DNA of 6,504 nt from Tannerella sp. (lineage in GTDB: Bacteria > Bacteroidota > Bacteroidia > Bacteroidales > Tannerellaceae). The position numbers and the translations under genes were made by a program. Location of the stretch: positions 1 to 6,504 of the forward strand of contig JAITPH010000115.1 of assembly GCA_031289515.1 (NCBI GenBank). The letters are read 5' to 3'. Shown piece after piece: positions 1 through 5,734 of this stretch; the stretch's first letter is position 1, and the number at the start of each line of letters is the position of its first letter. Below the pieces are notes generated by a model. That model made no database searches. It saw only the letters and a program-made list of their open reading frames with translations, and had not been told where the DNA came from.

Positions 1-186
1 AAGGATGCCGCTCTTCAGGAACAAATTGCCGCTCTTCAGGAAAAGGATACTGCTCTTCAGGAAAAGGACGCCGTTATCAGCATTTTTGTAGAAGATTTAC
101 ATAAGCGGGGATATACGCCAGAGCAAATATCCGAGACCGCAAAGACATCTGTTGGCCGGGTCAACGAAATCATCGAAAAACTGTAA
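1..186 (+). CDS. C-terminal fragment of a coiled-coil protein, possibly Rpn/PD-(D/E)XK transposase-like
   Basis: Only the last 61 codons are in the window; frame 1 runs open from the left edge to a TAA at 184-186. The first 23 residues are heptad-length repeats of the type A-A-L-Q-E-K-D, strongly predicted to form a coiled coil. They are followed by a helical tail (roughly I-S-I-F-V-E-D-L-H-K-R-G-Y-T-P-E-Q-I) ending in N-E-I-I-E-K-L. From memory, Rpn (YhgA-like) recombination-promoting nuclease/putative transposase proteins of Bacteroidales end in similar A-L-x-E-K-D repeats plus a small helical segment resembling 'G-x-x-x-E-Q-I-A-x-x-x-x-x-x-x-x-x-V'. The nuclease domain would lie outside the window, so this assignment is inference. 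Any other coiled-coil protein with a short helix-turn-helix-like tail would fit equally. The reading frame is well supported and the function is not. Confidence 0.55.
   Translation, partial: KDAALQEQIAALQEKDTALQEKDAVISIFVEDLHKRGYTPEQISETAKTSVGRVNEIIEKL
7..69 (+). repeat. 21-bp tandem repeat, three units visible, inside the coiled-coil gene
   Basis: Three consecutive 21-nt units start at 7, 28 and 49. Each contains the core GCTCTTCAGGAA and ends in CAAATT, AAGGAT or AAGGAC. The bases at 1-6 (AAGGAT) look like the end of a previous unit, so the array continues left of the window. A unit is exactly seven codons, one coiled-coil heptad, so gain or loss of units keeps the frame. Confidence 0.8.
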
Positions 187-208
187 TGTCTCCTCATTTT
201 TATATTGT

Positions 209-221
209 ATTGTCAGACAAT
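209..221. repeat. 13-bp perfect palindrome ATTGTC-A-GACAAT
   Basis: The two 6-bp arms are at 209-214 and 216-221 around a single central base. It lies 23 bp after the stop of the upstream gene and about 34 bp upstream of the -33 element of the sdh promoter. It could be an operator half-site pair for a dimeric regulator or a weak RNA hairpin in the 3' tail of the upstream gene. The symmetry is directly visible; either role is inference. Confidence 0.4.
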
Positions 222-237
222 TTGCCGACGATTACGG

Positions 238-297
238 AAATTTTTCCGCAATTGTTTGTTTTTTTTATTCGATTATAGTACCTTTGCGGAAAAATTT
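238..297. repeat. Perfect 14-bp inverted repeat bracketing the sdh promoter
   Basis: The left arm AAATTTTTCCGCAA (238-251) is the exact reverse complement of the right arm TTGCGGAAAAATTT (284-297), with 32 bp between. The promoter's -33 box is inside the interval, and its -7 box runs into the right arm, whose first three bases are the TTG of TACCTTTG. A third related copy, CGGAAA at 235-240, makes the left arm part of a local dyad CGGAAA-TT-TTTCCG (235-248). Possible roles are a paired operator on either side of RNA polymerase, or less likely a very small invertible segment. Confidence 0.6.
255..286 (+). promoter_or_regulatory. Bacteroidota-type promoter of the sdhCAB operon
   Basis: A -33 element TTTG (255-258) is followed by a 20-nt spacer and a perfect -7 element TACCTTTG (279-286, consensus TAnnTTTG). 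This predicts transcription starting near 292-295 and a short leader of about 25-30 nt before the first sdhC ATG. No strong Shine-Dalgarno sequence precedes the gene; the leader is A/T-rich, as is usual in this phylum. It is the only convincing promoter I see upstream of the operon. Confidence 0.75.
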
Positions 298-319
298 GAC
301 GTTATAATTTTAAAAATTT

Positions 320-1024
320 ATGCTTATGTGGTTGATACGTTCTTCTATCGGAAGGAAATTTGTAATGAGTATATCGGGTACTGTACTGATATTATTCTTG
401 CTTTTTCACCTATCCATGAATGTGGCGGCGATTTTTTCGGCCGACGCCTACAACACTATCTGTTCGTTGTTGGGCGCTAACTGGTATGCGGTTGCTGCAA
501 CCGTCGTACTTATAGGAATTATCGTTATCCATTTTACTTATGCGACAATACTGACATTGGGAAACCTCAAGGCTCGCGGCAGCAGCTATGCCGTCAACGC
601 CCGTCCGAAAGGCGTCAGTTGGGCTTCGCAAAACATGTTTGTTATAGGAATCATAGTCGTCGGCTTTATGATTCTGCACTTGAGTCAGTTCTGGTACAAA
701 ATGATGTTCTCGGAACTTATGGGAATACACGAAGTCGAGCTTGGCGACGGCTTAAAACTGCATCCGCAGGACGGAGCCGCTTTCATCGCTTACTACTTCA
801 GTCATTTATGGATAGTCGCAGCCTATCTCATCTGGTACGCAGCCTTGTGGTTTCATCTGTCGCACGGCGTATGGAGCGCTATTCAGACTTTGGGATTGAA
901 CAATGAGATATGGCTCAAACGGTGGAAAACCGTAAGCCACGTCGTAGCTACGCTCATCTTTCTCGGCTTCGCCTCCGTTACACTTTTCTTCTATGCAAAA
1001 AGCCTCTGCGGCGGATGTTGTTAA
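320..1024 (+). CDS. sdhC: Succinate dehydrogenase/fumarate reductase cytochrome b membrane anchor (b558 family)
   Basis: This di-haem anchor subunit binds the SdhAB catalytic pair to the inner membrane and exchanges electrons with the quinone pool. The 234-aa protein has five hydrophobic stretches, near residues 15-38, 57-80, 104-122, 158-187 and 205-226, matching the single-anchor b558 family of about 200-240 aa. His30, His71, His120 and His179 sit in helices I-IV and are the probable axial ligands of the two haems b. His179 lies in F-H-L-S-H-G-V-W-S, a family signature. A second in-frame ATG at 326 gives M-W-L-I-R-S-S-I-G-R-K, the N-terminus I remember for Bacteroides homologues, so the true start may be 326. 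The C-terminus is cysteine-rich (L-C-G-G-C-C). The gene is first in the operon, 20 nt ahead of sdhA. In strict anaerobes it would be called frdC. Confidence 0.93.
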   Translation: MLMWLIRSSIGRKFVMSISGTVLILFLLFHLSMNVAAIFSADAYNTICSLLGANWYAVAATVVLIGIIVIHFTYATILTLGNLKARGSSYAVNARPKGVSWASQNMFVIGIIVVGFMILHLSQFWYKMMFSELMGIHEVELGDGLKLHPQDGAAFIAYYFSHLWIVAAYLIWYAALWFHLSHGVWSAIQTLGLNNEIWLKRWKTVSHVVATLIFLGFASVTLFFYAKSLCGGCC

Positions 1025-1044
1025 ACTTTAAACATTTAAAAGTC

Positions 1045-2985
1045 ATGTCTGAAATAAATTCAAAAATACCACAAGGCCCGTTAGCTGAAAAGTGGACTAA
1101 TTACAAAGATCATCAGAAACTTGTAAACCCTGCAAACAAGCGCCGTTTGGACGTCATAATAGTCGGAACCGGATTAGCCGGCGCATCGGCTGCCGCTTCG
1201 CTTGCCGAAATGGGGTTCAACATACTCAATTTTTGTATTCAGGATTCTCCGCGTCGGGCGCACTCGATAGCCGCTCAGGGCGGTATAAATGCGGCAAAAA
1301 ACTACCAGAACGACGGAGATTCGGTATACCGTCTGTTCTATGACACCATCAAGGGAGGCGACTATCGCGCCCGCGAAGCCAACGTATACCGCCTCGCCGA
1401 AGTGTCGAATTCGATAATAGACCAGTGCGTAGCGCAGGGAGTGCCTTTTGCGCGCGAGTACGGCGGCTTGCTGGACAACCGTTCGTTCGGAGGCGCACAA
1501 GTATCCCGCACCTTTTACGCACGCGGTCAAACCGGACAGCAACTCTTGCTCGGAGCATATTCGGCTCTCAGCCGTCAGACAGGAAAAGGAAAAGTGAAGA
1601 TGTATACCCGCTACGAGATGCTTGACGTCGTATTAGTCGACGGTCGCGCGCGCGGAATCATAGCCCGCAACCTCGTCACCGGCAAAATCGAACGCTTCGG
1701 AGCGCATGCGGTAGTAATAGCAACCGGCGGTTACGCCAATACATTCTTCCTTTCAACCAACGCCATGGCGTCGAACGGCTCTGCCGCATGGCAATGTTTC
1801 AAGAAAGGCGCGTACTTCGCAAATCCGTGCATGGCGCAGATTCACCCGACATGTATTCCTGTTCACGGCGAATCTCAGTCGAAGCTGACGCTCATGTCGG
1901 AATCGCTGCGTAACGACGGACGTATCTGGGTACCAAAGAAAATCGAGGACGCTCAGGCAATCCGCGAAGGAAAGATGAAACCTACGGAAATAAAAGAAGA
2001 AGACCGCGATTATTATCTGGAACGCCGTTATCCCGCATTCGGAAACCTCGTTCCGCGCGACGTGGCTTCGCGTGCAGCCAAAGAACGCTGTGACGCAGGA
2101 TACGGAGTAGGCACAGGTCAAGCCGTATATCTTGATTTCGCCGAAGCTATCGGCCGTTTGGGCAAAGACGTCGTCGAACAACGCTACGGCAATCTGTTTC
2201 AGATGTACGAAAAGATTGTGGACGACAATCCCTACGAAACGCCGATGATGATATTTCCCGCCCTGCATTACACCATGGGCGGTATCTGGGTCGATTACGA
2301 ACTTATGACCTCCGTAAAAGGTTTGTTTGCCATAGGCGAAGCCAATTTCTCCGACCACGGCGCAAACAGGCTCGGAGCATCCGCTCTGATGCAGGGACTT
2401 GCCGACGGATATTTCGTCCTGCCGTATACCATTCAGAACTATCTTGCAGACCAGATTCAGGTGCCGCATTTCAAGACCGATCTCCCCGAATTTGAGGAAG
2501 CGGAGAAGCAGGTAAACGAGCGCATCGACAAACTGATGAGCATACGTGGCAAACGCTCGGTAGACAGTCTCCATAAGGAACTCGGACACATAATGTGGGA
2601 TCATGTAGGCATGGCGCGCGATTCGAAAGGATTAAGGGAAGCCATCGACTTGCTCCGTGAATTGAAGAAAGAGTTCCTGAGTAATGTGAAAATACCCGGC
2701 AAGGCTGACGACCTCAACGTCGAACTTGAAAAAGCCCTGCGTCTGGCAGACTTTATCGAGATAGGAATGTTGATGGCGCACGATTCGTTAGACCGCGAAG
2801 AATCCTGCGGAGGACATTTCCGCTCGGAGCATCAGACTGAAGAAGGAGAAGCCCTTCGTCACGACGATAAATTCTCATACGTATCGTGCTGGAACTATCA
2901 GGGCGAAGACAAAGACCCTGTAATGTTGAAAGAATCCCTTGATTATGAATTTGTTGTACGCCAACAGAGAAACTATAAAAACTAA
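1045..2985 (+). CDS. sdhA: Succinate dehydrogenase/fumarate reductase flavoprotein subunit
   Basis: This is the catalytic FAD subunit interconverting fumarate and succinate on the cytoplasmic face of the membrane complex. From the ATG at 1045 it is 646 aa, typical for the longer Bacteroidota/epsilon-type proteins. The dinucleotide-binding motif G-T-G-L-A-G is at 41-46. His73 in R-A-H-S-I-A-A-Q-G-G matches the histidine that binds FAD covalently. Substrate-site residues seen are His267 (I-H-P-T), Arg338 in V-P-R-D-V-A-S-R (the proton-shuttling arginine, Arg301 of Wolinella FrdA) and His408 (H-Y-T-M-G-G). The C-terminal S-C-G-G-H-F-R-S-E-H signature is present. The frame is open back to 910, but that extension would overlap sdhC by 115 nt and has no family resemblance, so I reject it. 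The sdhB start follows 6 nt after the stop. Direction of catalysis in vivo cannot be told from sequence. Confidence 0.97.
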   Translation: MSEINSKIPQGPLAEKWTNYKDHQKLVNPANKRRLDVIIVGTGLAGASAAASLAEMGFNILNFCIQDSPRRAHSIAAQGGINAAKNYQNDGDSVYRLFYDTIKGGDYRAREANVYRLAEVSNSIIDQCVAQGVPFAREYGGLLDNRSFGGAQVSRTFYARGQTGQQLLLGAYSALSRQTGKGKVKMYTRYEMLDVVLVDGRARGIIARNLVTGKIERFGAHAVVIATGGYANTFFLSTNAMASNGSAAWQCFKKGAYFANPCMAQIHPTCIPVHGESQSKLTLMSESLRNDGRIWVPKKIEDAQAIREGKMKPTEIKEEDRDYYLERRYPAFGNLVPRDVASRAAKERCDAGYGVGTGQAVYLDFAEAIGRLGKDVVEQRYGNLFQMYEKIVDDNPYETPMMIFPALHYTMGGIWVDYELMTSVKGLFAIGEANFSDHGANRLGASALMQGLADGYFVLPYTIQNYLADQIQVPHFKTDLPEFEEAEKQVNERIDKLMSIRGKRSVDSLHKELGHIMWDHVGMARDSKGLREAIDLLRELKKEFLSNVKIPGKADDLNVELEKALRLADFIEIGMLMAHDSLDREESCGGHFRSEHQTEEGEALRHDDKFSYVSCWNYQGEDKDPVMLKESLDYEFVVRQQRNYKN

Positions 2986-2991
2986 AGAGCT

Positions 2992-3747
2992 ATGGATAAA
3001 AATATAGATATAACATTGAAAGTATGGCGCCAGAAAGGGCCAAAAGAAAAAGGCGCATTCGCGACATATCAACTTAAAGGCATTTCTCAGGGAAGCTCTT
3101 TCCTTGAGATGTTGGACGTGCTTAACGAACAATTGATTAACGATGGCAAAGAGCCGGTATTCTTCGACCATGACTGCCGCGAGGGTATATGCGGCATGTG
3201 TTCGCTTTATATCAACGGACATCCGCACGGACCGGACACGGCCGTAACGACATGTCAGCTGCACATGCGCAAGTTCAAGGACGGCGAGACGATCACAATC
3301 GAGCCGTGGCGGTCGGCAGGATTTCCTGTCATACGCGACCTCACGGTAGACCGTCAGGCTTACGACAAAATAATTCAGGCAGGCGGCTTCGTATCGATAA
3401 ATACAGGCGGCGTGCCCGATGCAAACGCTATCGCTATTCCGAAAAAAGAGGCTGACCTTGCCATGGACGCGGCAGCCTGTATCGGTTGCGGAGCTTGTGT
3501 AGCCGCTTGCAAAAACGGATCGGCTATGCTGTTCGTTTCGGCTAAGGTAAGTCAGCTGGCTCTGCTGCCGCAAGGCAAGGTAGAAGCCGCCAAACGCGCT
3601 AAAGCTATGGTTGCAAAGATGGACGAGCTTGGATTCGGGAACTGTACCAACACGCAGGCGTGCGAAAAGGAATGTCCCAAGAGCATTTCCGTCACGAACA
3701 TAGCCCGGCTAAACCGCGAATATCTATCGGCTAAATTCAAAGATTAA
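2992..3747 (+). CDS. sdhB: Succinate dehydrogenase/fumarate reductase iron-sulfur subunit
   Basis: This subunit carries electrons between the SdhA flavin and the haems of SdhC. At 251 aa it has the usual two-domain form. The N-terminal ferredoxin domain holds a [2Fe-2S] cluster at C62, C67, C70 (C-R-E-G-I-C-G-M-C) and C88. The C-terminal domain has C163-I-G-C166-G-A-C169 plus C228 (C-P) for the [4Fe-4S] cluster, and C173, C218 and C224 for the [3Fe-4S] cluster. All eleven ligands are present with the spacing of Wolinella-type FrdB. The start ATG at 2992 is preceded by AAAGAG, a plausible weak ribosome-binding site, and lies 6 nt after the sdhA stop, so translation is probably coupled. It is the last gene of the operon; two intrinsic terminators follow. 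Confidence 0.97.
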   Translation: MDKNIDITLKVWRQKGPKEKGAFATYQLKGISQGSSFLEMLDVLNEQLINDGKEPVFFDHDCREGICGMCSLYINGHPHGPDTAVTTCQLHMRKFKDGETITIEPWRSAGFPVIRDLTVDRQAYDKIIQAGGFVSINTGGVPDANAIAIPKKEADLAMDAAACIGCGACVAACKNGSAMLFVSAKVSQLALLPQGKVEAAKRAKAMVAKMDELGFGNCTNTQACEKECPKSISVTNIARLNREYLSAKFKD

Positions 3748-3754
3748 ACTCATT

Positions 3755-3780
3755 CTCCTTTTTTCAGGAGGTTCTTTTTT
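3755..3780 (+). terminator. Intrinsic terminator of sdhCAB, first of two
   Basis: CTCCT (3755-3759) pairs with AGGAG (3766-3770) around a 6-nt loop, with a possible extra U-G pair. A run of eight T's from 3775 follows after GTTC. It starts 8 nt after the sdhB stop. The stem is short, which may explain the stronger hairpin that follows. Confidence 0.6.
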
Positions 3781-3790
3781 TTATTTGTGA

Positions 3791-3823
3791 GGGGTTACTT
3801 TCTTTATGAAGGTAACCCTTTTT
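3791..3823 (+). terminator. Intrinsic terminator of sdhCAB, second of two
   Basis: GGGTTACTTTC (3792-3802) pairs with GAAGGTAACCC (3808-3818), an 11-bp stem with one U-G wobble and a 5-nt loop. TTTTT (3819-3823) follows directly. This is the stronger of the two hairpins and leaves little room for readthrough. Confidence 0.8.
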
Positions 3824-3852
3824 CGTCACAATTTATTATTGGAAGGTCGTTT

Positions 3853-3879
3853 TTGGCAGAAAATCGTTGGCTGAAATCG
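3853..3879. repeat. Short imperfect tandem repeat
   Basis: TTGGCAGAAAATCG (3853-3866) is followed at once by TTGGCTGAAATCG (3867-3879), differing by one substitution and one deleted A. There are only two copies. No function is evident. Confidence 0.4.
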
Positions 3880-3904
3880 CTCAAAAAAGGCGAAAATGGG
3901 CGTT

Positions 3905-3940
3905 AAAAAATAAGTATAAATTGTAATTTTTACACTTATT
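3905..3940 (-). terminator. AT-rich hairpin, possible distal terminator of the thioesterase-dprA unit
   Basis: Read on the minus strand, AATAAGTGTAAA (3940-3929) pairs with TTTATACTTATT (3920-3909), a 12-bp stem with one G-U wobble, and six T's (3910-3905) overlap and follow the stem end. On the plus strand the same wobble becomes an A-C mismatch, so base pairing favours minus-strand RNA. It lies about 210 nt past the dprA stop, and the stem is very A/U-rich, so termination strength is doubtful. Confidence 0.4.
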
Positions 3941-4024
3941 GGATATAATGGCTGCTTTTTTTGAATCATGTAACCTTTTTTTCTTTATCGCCCGATTTAT
4001 TTAACGTTATTTATTCAAAAAAAT

Positions 4025-4056
4025 ATTGGCGGTTTGAAAGAAGATACGTAACTTTG
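4025..4056 (+). promoter_or_regulatory. Bacteroidota-type promoter with no ORF downstream
   Basis: TTG (4026-4028, in context ATTGGC) is followed by a 20-nt spacer and a perfect -7 element TAACTTTG (4049-4056). Transcription would start near 4063 and run towards the 3' end of dprA, which is on the other strand. The -7 box matches consensus; the -33 box is a minimal TTG. Confidence 0.5.
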
Positions 4057-4062
4057 TCCCGT

Positions 4063-4139
4063 GGTTTTTTCATAATAGTATTAGATTTAAGGTTAACAAA
4101 ATTGATTAGGGGTTGTCGTGAGACAGCCTTTAATTTTTT
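4063..4139 (+). ncRNA. Candidate small RNA of about 75 nt between a promoter and a terminator
   Basis: A promoter-like sequence ends at 4056 and a strong terminator hairpin ends at 4139, with no usable ORF between: the first GTG frame stops within five codons. The predicted transcript is an unstructured A/U-rich 5' half with TAAGGTTAACAAAATTGATT, then the terminator stem. It does not match any RNA family I recognise. The start is an estimate from the usual distance downstream of the -7 box. It could also be the relic of a lost gene's promoter and terminator. Confidence 0.35.
4105..4139 (+). terminator. Strong intrinsic terminator, plus-strand oriented
   Basis: ATTAGGGGTTGTC (4105-4117) pairs fully with GACAGCCTTTAAT (4122-4134) using three G-U wobbles, capped by a GTGA tetraloop of the stable GNRA class, and followed by five to six T's (4134-4139). 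On the minus strand the wobbles become A-C mismatches and no T-run follows, so it is not the dprA terminator. It has no plus-strand gene to serve except the candidate small RNA. Confidence 0.7.
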
Positions 4140-4149
4140 ATAGGGGTCT

Positions 4150-5259
4150 CTATGCCAGCTTATAAACTCCGCCGGGCAGAACTTTGATATGGCCTTCGAG
4201 TTCGAGACTGAACAAGATGGAAGTAAGTTTATGAATCGGAATATTCATCTCCTCGGCTAATAGGTTAATCTGAAATTCTCCCTTCTTTTCAAGCAAACGA
4301 ATAATCGGATTATCGGGTCTGGGCGGGAAAATCAAAGTTGTCTGTCGGGGCGACATCTTGACATCTGCGTCCCAGCACATCGACATGACAAAATCGCGCG
4401 CAGAGCCTATCAATCCTGCTTTATTCATCTGTATCATGCGGTTGCAACCGGAGGAGAACTCGTCGGTAGCACGTCCGGGAAAAGCGAAAACGTCGCGACC
4501 GTAAGAGAACGCAATATCGGCAGTGACGAGAGAGCCGCCTTTATTGGCGGACTCGACCACTATGGTCGCATCCGCCAAGCCTGCTATCAGGCGGTTACGG
4601 CTGAGAAAGTTCTCGCGGTCGGGCGTCGTGCCGCTCATGAAATCGGTCAGTAAACCGCCGTTATTTAGCATTTCGACGGCGACGTTCCTGTGGACGGACG
4701 GATAGATGCGGTCAAGTCCGTGAGCGAGAACGCCTACCGTAGGCAGATTGTTTTTCAGTGCGTTACGGTGAGCGCAAATATCAGAGCCGTAAGCCAAACC
4801 GCTCACTATCAGTATGTCCGGAAATATTTCGGCCAGCTCTCTCACAAACGTTTCCGTCAGCTTGCGACCATATTCCGTAACATTTCGTGTACCTACAACA
4901 CTTACTATTTTGGCTGCATCAAGGTTAGCTTTGCCTTTATAATAGAAGACAACAGGCGAATCCTGACATTCTTTAAGGCGTTTGGGATAGCTTTCGTCGG
5001 TGATTGCGAAAACGCTGATTTTGTTTTTTTCGATATAGTCAAGTTCTTTTTCGGCTCGCTTCAGCGATACTGTCATGCTGTTTACTATCTGTTCGGCGAT
5101 ATAAACGCCTATGCGCGGAACTTTTTCCAGTGTCGCCTGCTTTGCCTTGAAAACATTTTCCGCCGAATCGAAATATGTCAGAAGATGATGCGCCAGCACG
5201 TCGCCTACGCCTTTCAACTCCGTCAAGCCCATCATATACAGAATATCGTTTGAAGCCAT
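4150..5259 (-). CDS. dprA: DNA-processing protein DprA/Smf
   Basis: DprA binds incoming single-stranded DNA in the cytoplasm and loads RecA during natural transformation; the family is also kept in many species not known to be competent. The 369-aa protein has the full three-part layout. An N-terminal helix-hairpin-helix region spans roughly 12-60 (K-G-V-G-D and K-V-P-R-I-G-V-Y-I-A). The Rossmann-like core spans roughly 95-300, with V-V-G-T-R-N-V-T-E-Y-G (121-131), S-G-L-A-Y-G-S-D (153-160), G-V-L-A-H-G-L-D-R-I-Y-P (176-187), S-R-N-R-L-I-A-G-L (220-228) and E-S-A-N-K-G-G-S-L-V-T-A (236-247). A C-terminal winged-helix domain covers about 315-369. Length and motifs are normal, with no sign of damage. 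It starts 11 nt after the thioesterase stop and is probably co-transcribed from the promoter at 5689-5719. Confidence 0.96.
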   Translation of the reverse strand: MASNDILYMMGLTELKGVGDVLAHHLLTYFDSAENVFKAKQATLEKVPRIGVYIAEQIVNSMTVSLKRAEKELDYIEKNKISVFAITDESYPKRLKECQDSPVVFYYKGKANLDAAKIVSVVGTRNVTEYGRKLTETFVRELAEIFPDILIVSGLAYGSDICAHRNALKNNLPTVGVLAHGLDRIYPSVHRNVAVEMLNNGGLLTDFMSGTTPDRENFLSRNRLIAGLADATIVVESANKGGSLVTADIAFSYGRDVFAFPGRATDEFSSGCNRMIQMNKAGLIGSARDFVMSMCWDADVKMSPRQTTLIFPPRPDNPIIRLLEKKGEFQINLLAEEMNIPIHKLTSILFSLELEGHIKVLPGGVYKLA

Positions 5260-5270
5260 AATAACGTGAT

Positions 5271-5669
5271 TTATTGAAAGTTAATCAGTTTGTCGAAATA
5301 ATCGCCGCGCGTAAGTTTTCCGTTCTCGACGATAACCGTCTCAATCCGCCCGGAGGCTGCGAGAATATTATCGGACGACCGGATAATATCCTGATCGAAA
5401 ATGAGTTTCACGCCCTCGCGACGGAGATTCATACATGACAGAAACCTGTCGCCGCTCCGCAAAGAGTGCCTGTATCTGATTTCGACTTTCGACACGAAAG
5501 CGTCGACGCCCTCATCGTGCATTTCGCCGAAGTTCTTACCCAGCGTTCCCATAAACTCATGGCGCGTGTGTTCCATATACCGCTGATAGTTGGCGTTGTT
5601 GACAACTCCCTGTAAATCACACTCATAATCGCGCACTTTCATCTCAAGTTTGAATAAATAATCTTTCAT
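5271..5669 (-). CDS. Acyl-CoA thioesterase, hotdog fold (YbgC/4HBT-like)
   Basis: This is a small cytoplasmic thioesterase that hydrolyses acyl-CoA or related thioesters; its substrate cannot be inferred. From the ATG at 5669 it is 132 aa, the normal size for a single hotdog domain. The catalytic-loop motif R-D-Y-E-C-D-L-Q-G-V-V-N-N-A-N-Y (13-28) contains Asp18, aligned with the catalytic aspartate of YbgC, and is followed by Y-M-E-H-T-R-H-E-F (31-39). Where YbgC has His in V-V-Y-H-A-S-Y this protein has Asn25, a common variant in Bacteroidota. The frame stays open to a TTG at 5702, but that extension contains the -7 box of the promoter, so I place the start at 5669. It is first in a two-gene unit with dprA; no functional link is evident. 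Confidence 0.88.
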   Translation of the reverse strand: MKDYLFKLEMKVRDYECDLQGVVNNANYQRYMEHTRHEFMGTLGKNFGEMHDEGVDAFVSKVEIRYRHSLRSGDRFLSCMNLRREGVKLIFDQDIIRSSDNILAASGRIETVIVENGKLTRGDYFDKLINFQ

Positions 5670-5688
5670 TGGACAAAATATTTGAGCG

Positions 5689-5719
5689 TAAAGATACGGC
5701 AACTAAGCATAATTACAAA
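5689..5719 (-). promoter_or_regulatory. Promoter of the thioesterase-dprA unit
   Basis: On the minus strand TTTG (5719-5716) is followed by a 19-nt spacer and TATCTTTA (5696-5689), one base off the TAnnTTTG consensus. Transcription would start near 5682, about 13 nt before the ATG at 5669. This short leader fits the Bacteroidota pattern and rules against the longer TTG-initiated protein. Confidence 0.65.
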
Positions 5720-5734
5720 ATATGTCGAAGAAAA

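Larger units (their letters stand above)
3748..4149. other. Intergenic region of about 400 bp, AT-rich, no protein gene
   Basis: It separates the sdhCAB operon (plus strand) from the 3' end of dprA (minus strand), so both neighbours point into it. In order it holds two plus-strand terminators (3755-3823), an unassigned stretch 3824-3904 containing a short imperfect tandem repeat (3853-3879), an AT-rich hairpin suited to the minus strand (3905-3940), then a plus-strand promoter and terminator pair (4025-4139). An open frame at 3961-4143 crosses both the promoter and the final hairpin and has no coding character, so I do not call it. Confidence 0.7.

Noticed and set aside
235..270. Terminator for the upstream coiled-coil gene (CGGAAA-TT-TTTCCG followed by a T-rich run)
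   Set aside because: The hairpin loop would be only 2 nt and the T-rich stretch is the spacer of the sdh promoter. The symmetry is better explained as part of the inverted repeat around that promoter, though weak termination cannot be excluded.
205..480. Open frame of 91 codons overlapping the sdhC leader and start
   Set aside because: It runs straight through the sdh promoter and into sdhC in another frame; no ribosome-binding or promoter signal precedes it.
910..1044. Upstream extension of the sdhA reading frame by 45 codons
   Set aside because: It overlaps sdhC in another frame, is rich in Arg/Lys with no family resemblance, and the ATG at 1045 gives the normal N-terminus and a normal 20-nt gap.
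1753..2604. Long open frame (283 codons) antisense to sdhA
   Set aside because: It lies wholly inside a strongly conserved gene whose catalytic motifs are on the plus strand; the product is Cys/His/Arg-rich without recognisable domains and has no promoter. It is a shadow of codon bias.
2875..3573. Long open frame (232 codons) antisense to sdhA/sdhB
   Set aside because: It spans the sdhA-sdhB junction opposite conserved iron-sulfur motifs and shows no coding character of its own.
3961..4143. Possible 60-residue small protein in the sdhB-dprA gap
   Set aside because: The frame crosses the promoter-like site at 4025-4056 and the whole terminator hairpin at 4105-4139, so it is not compatible with those stronger signals; no promoter precedes it.
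4690..5253. Open frame (187 codons) antisense to dprA
   Set aside because: It is opposite the conserved DprA core and N-terminal domain; its composition is Phe/Tyr/Arg-rich as expected of a reverse-complement shadow.
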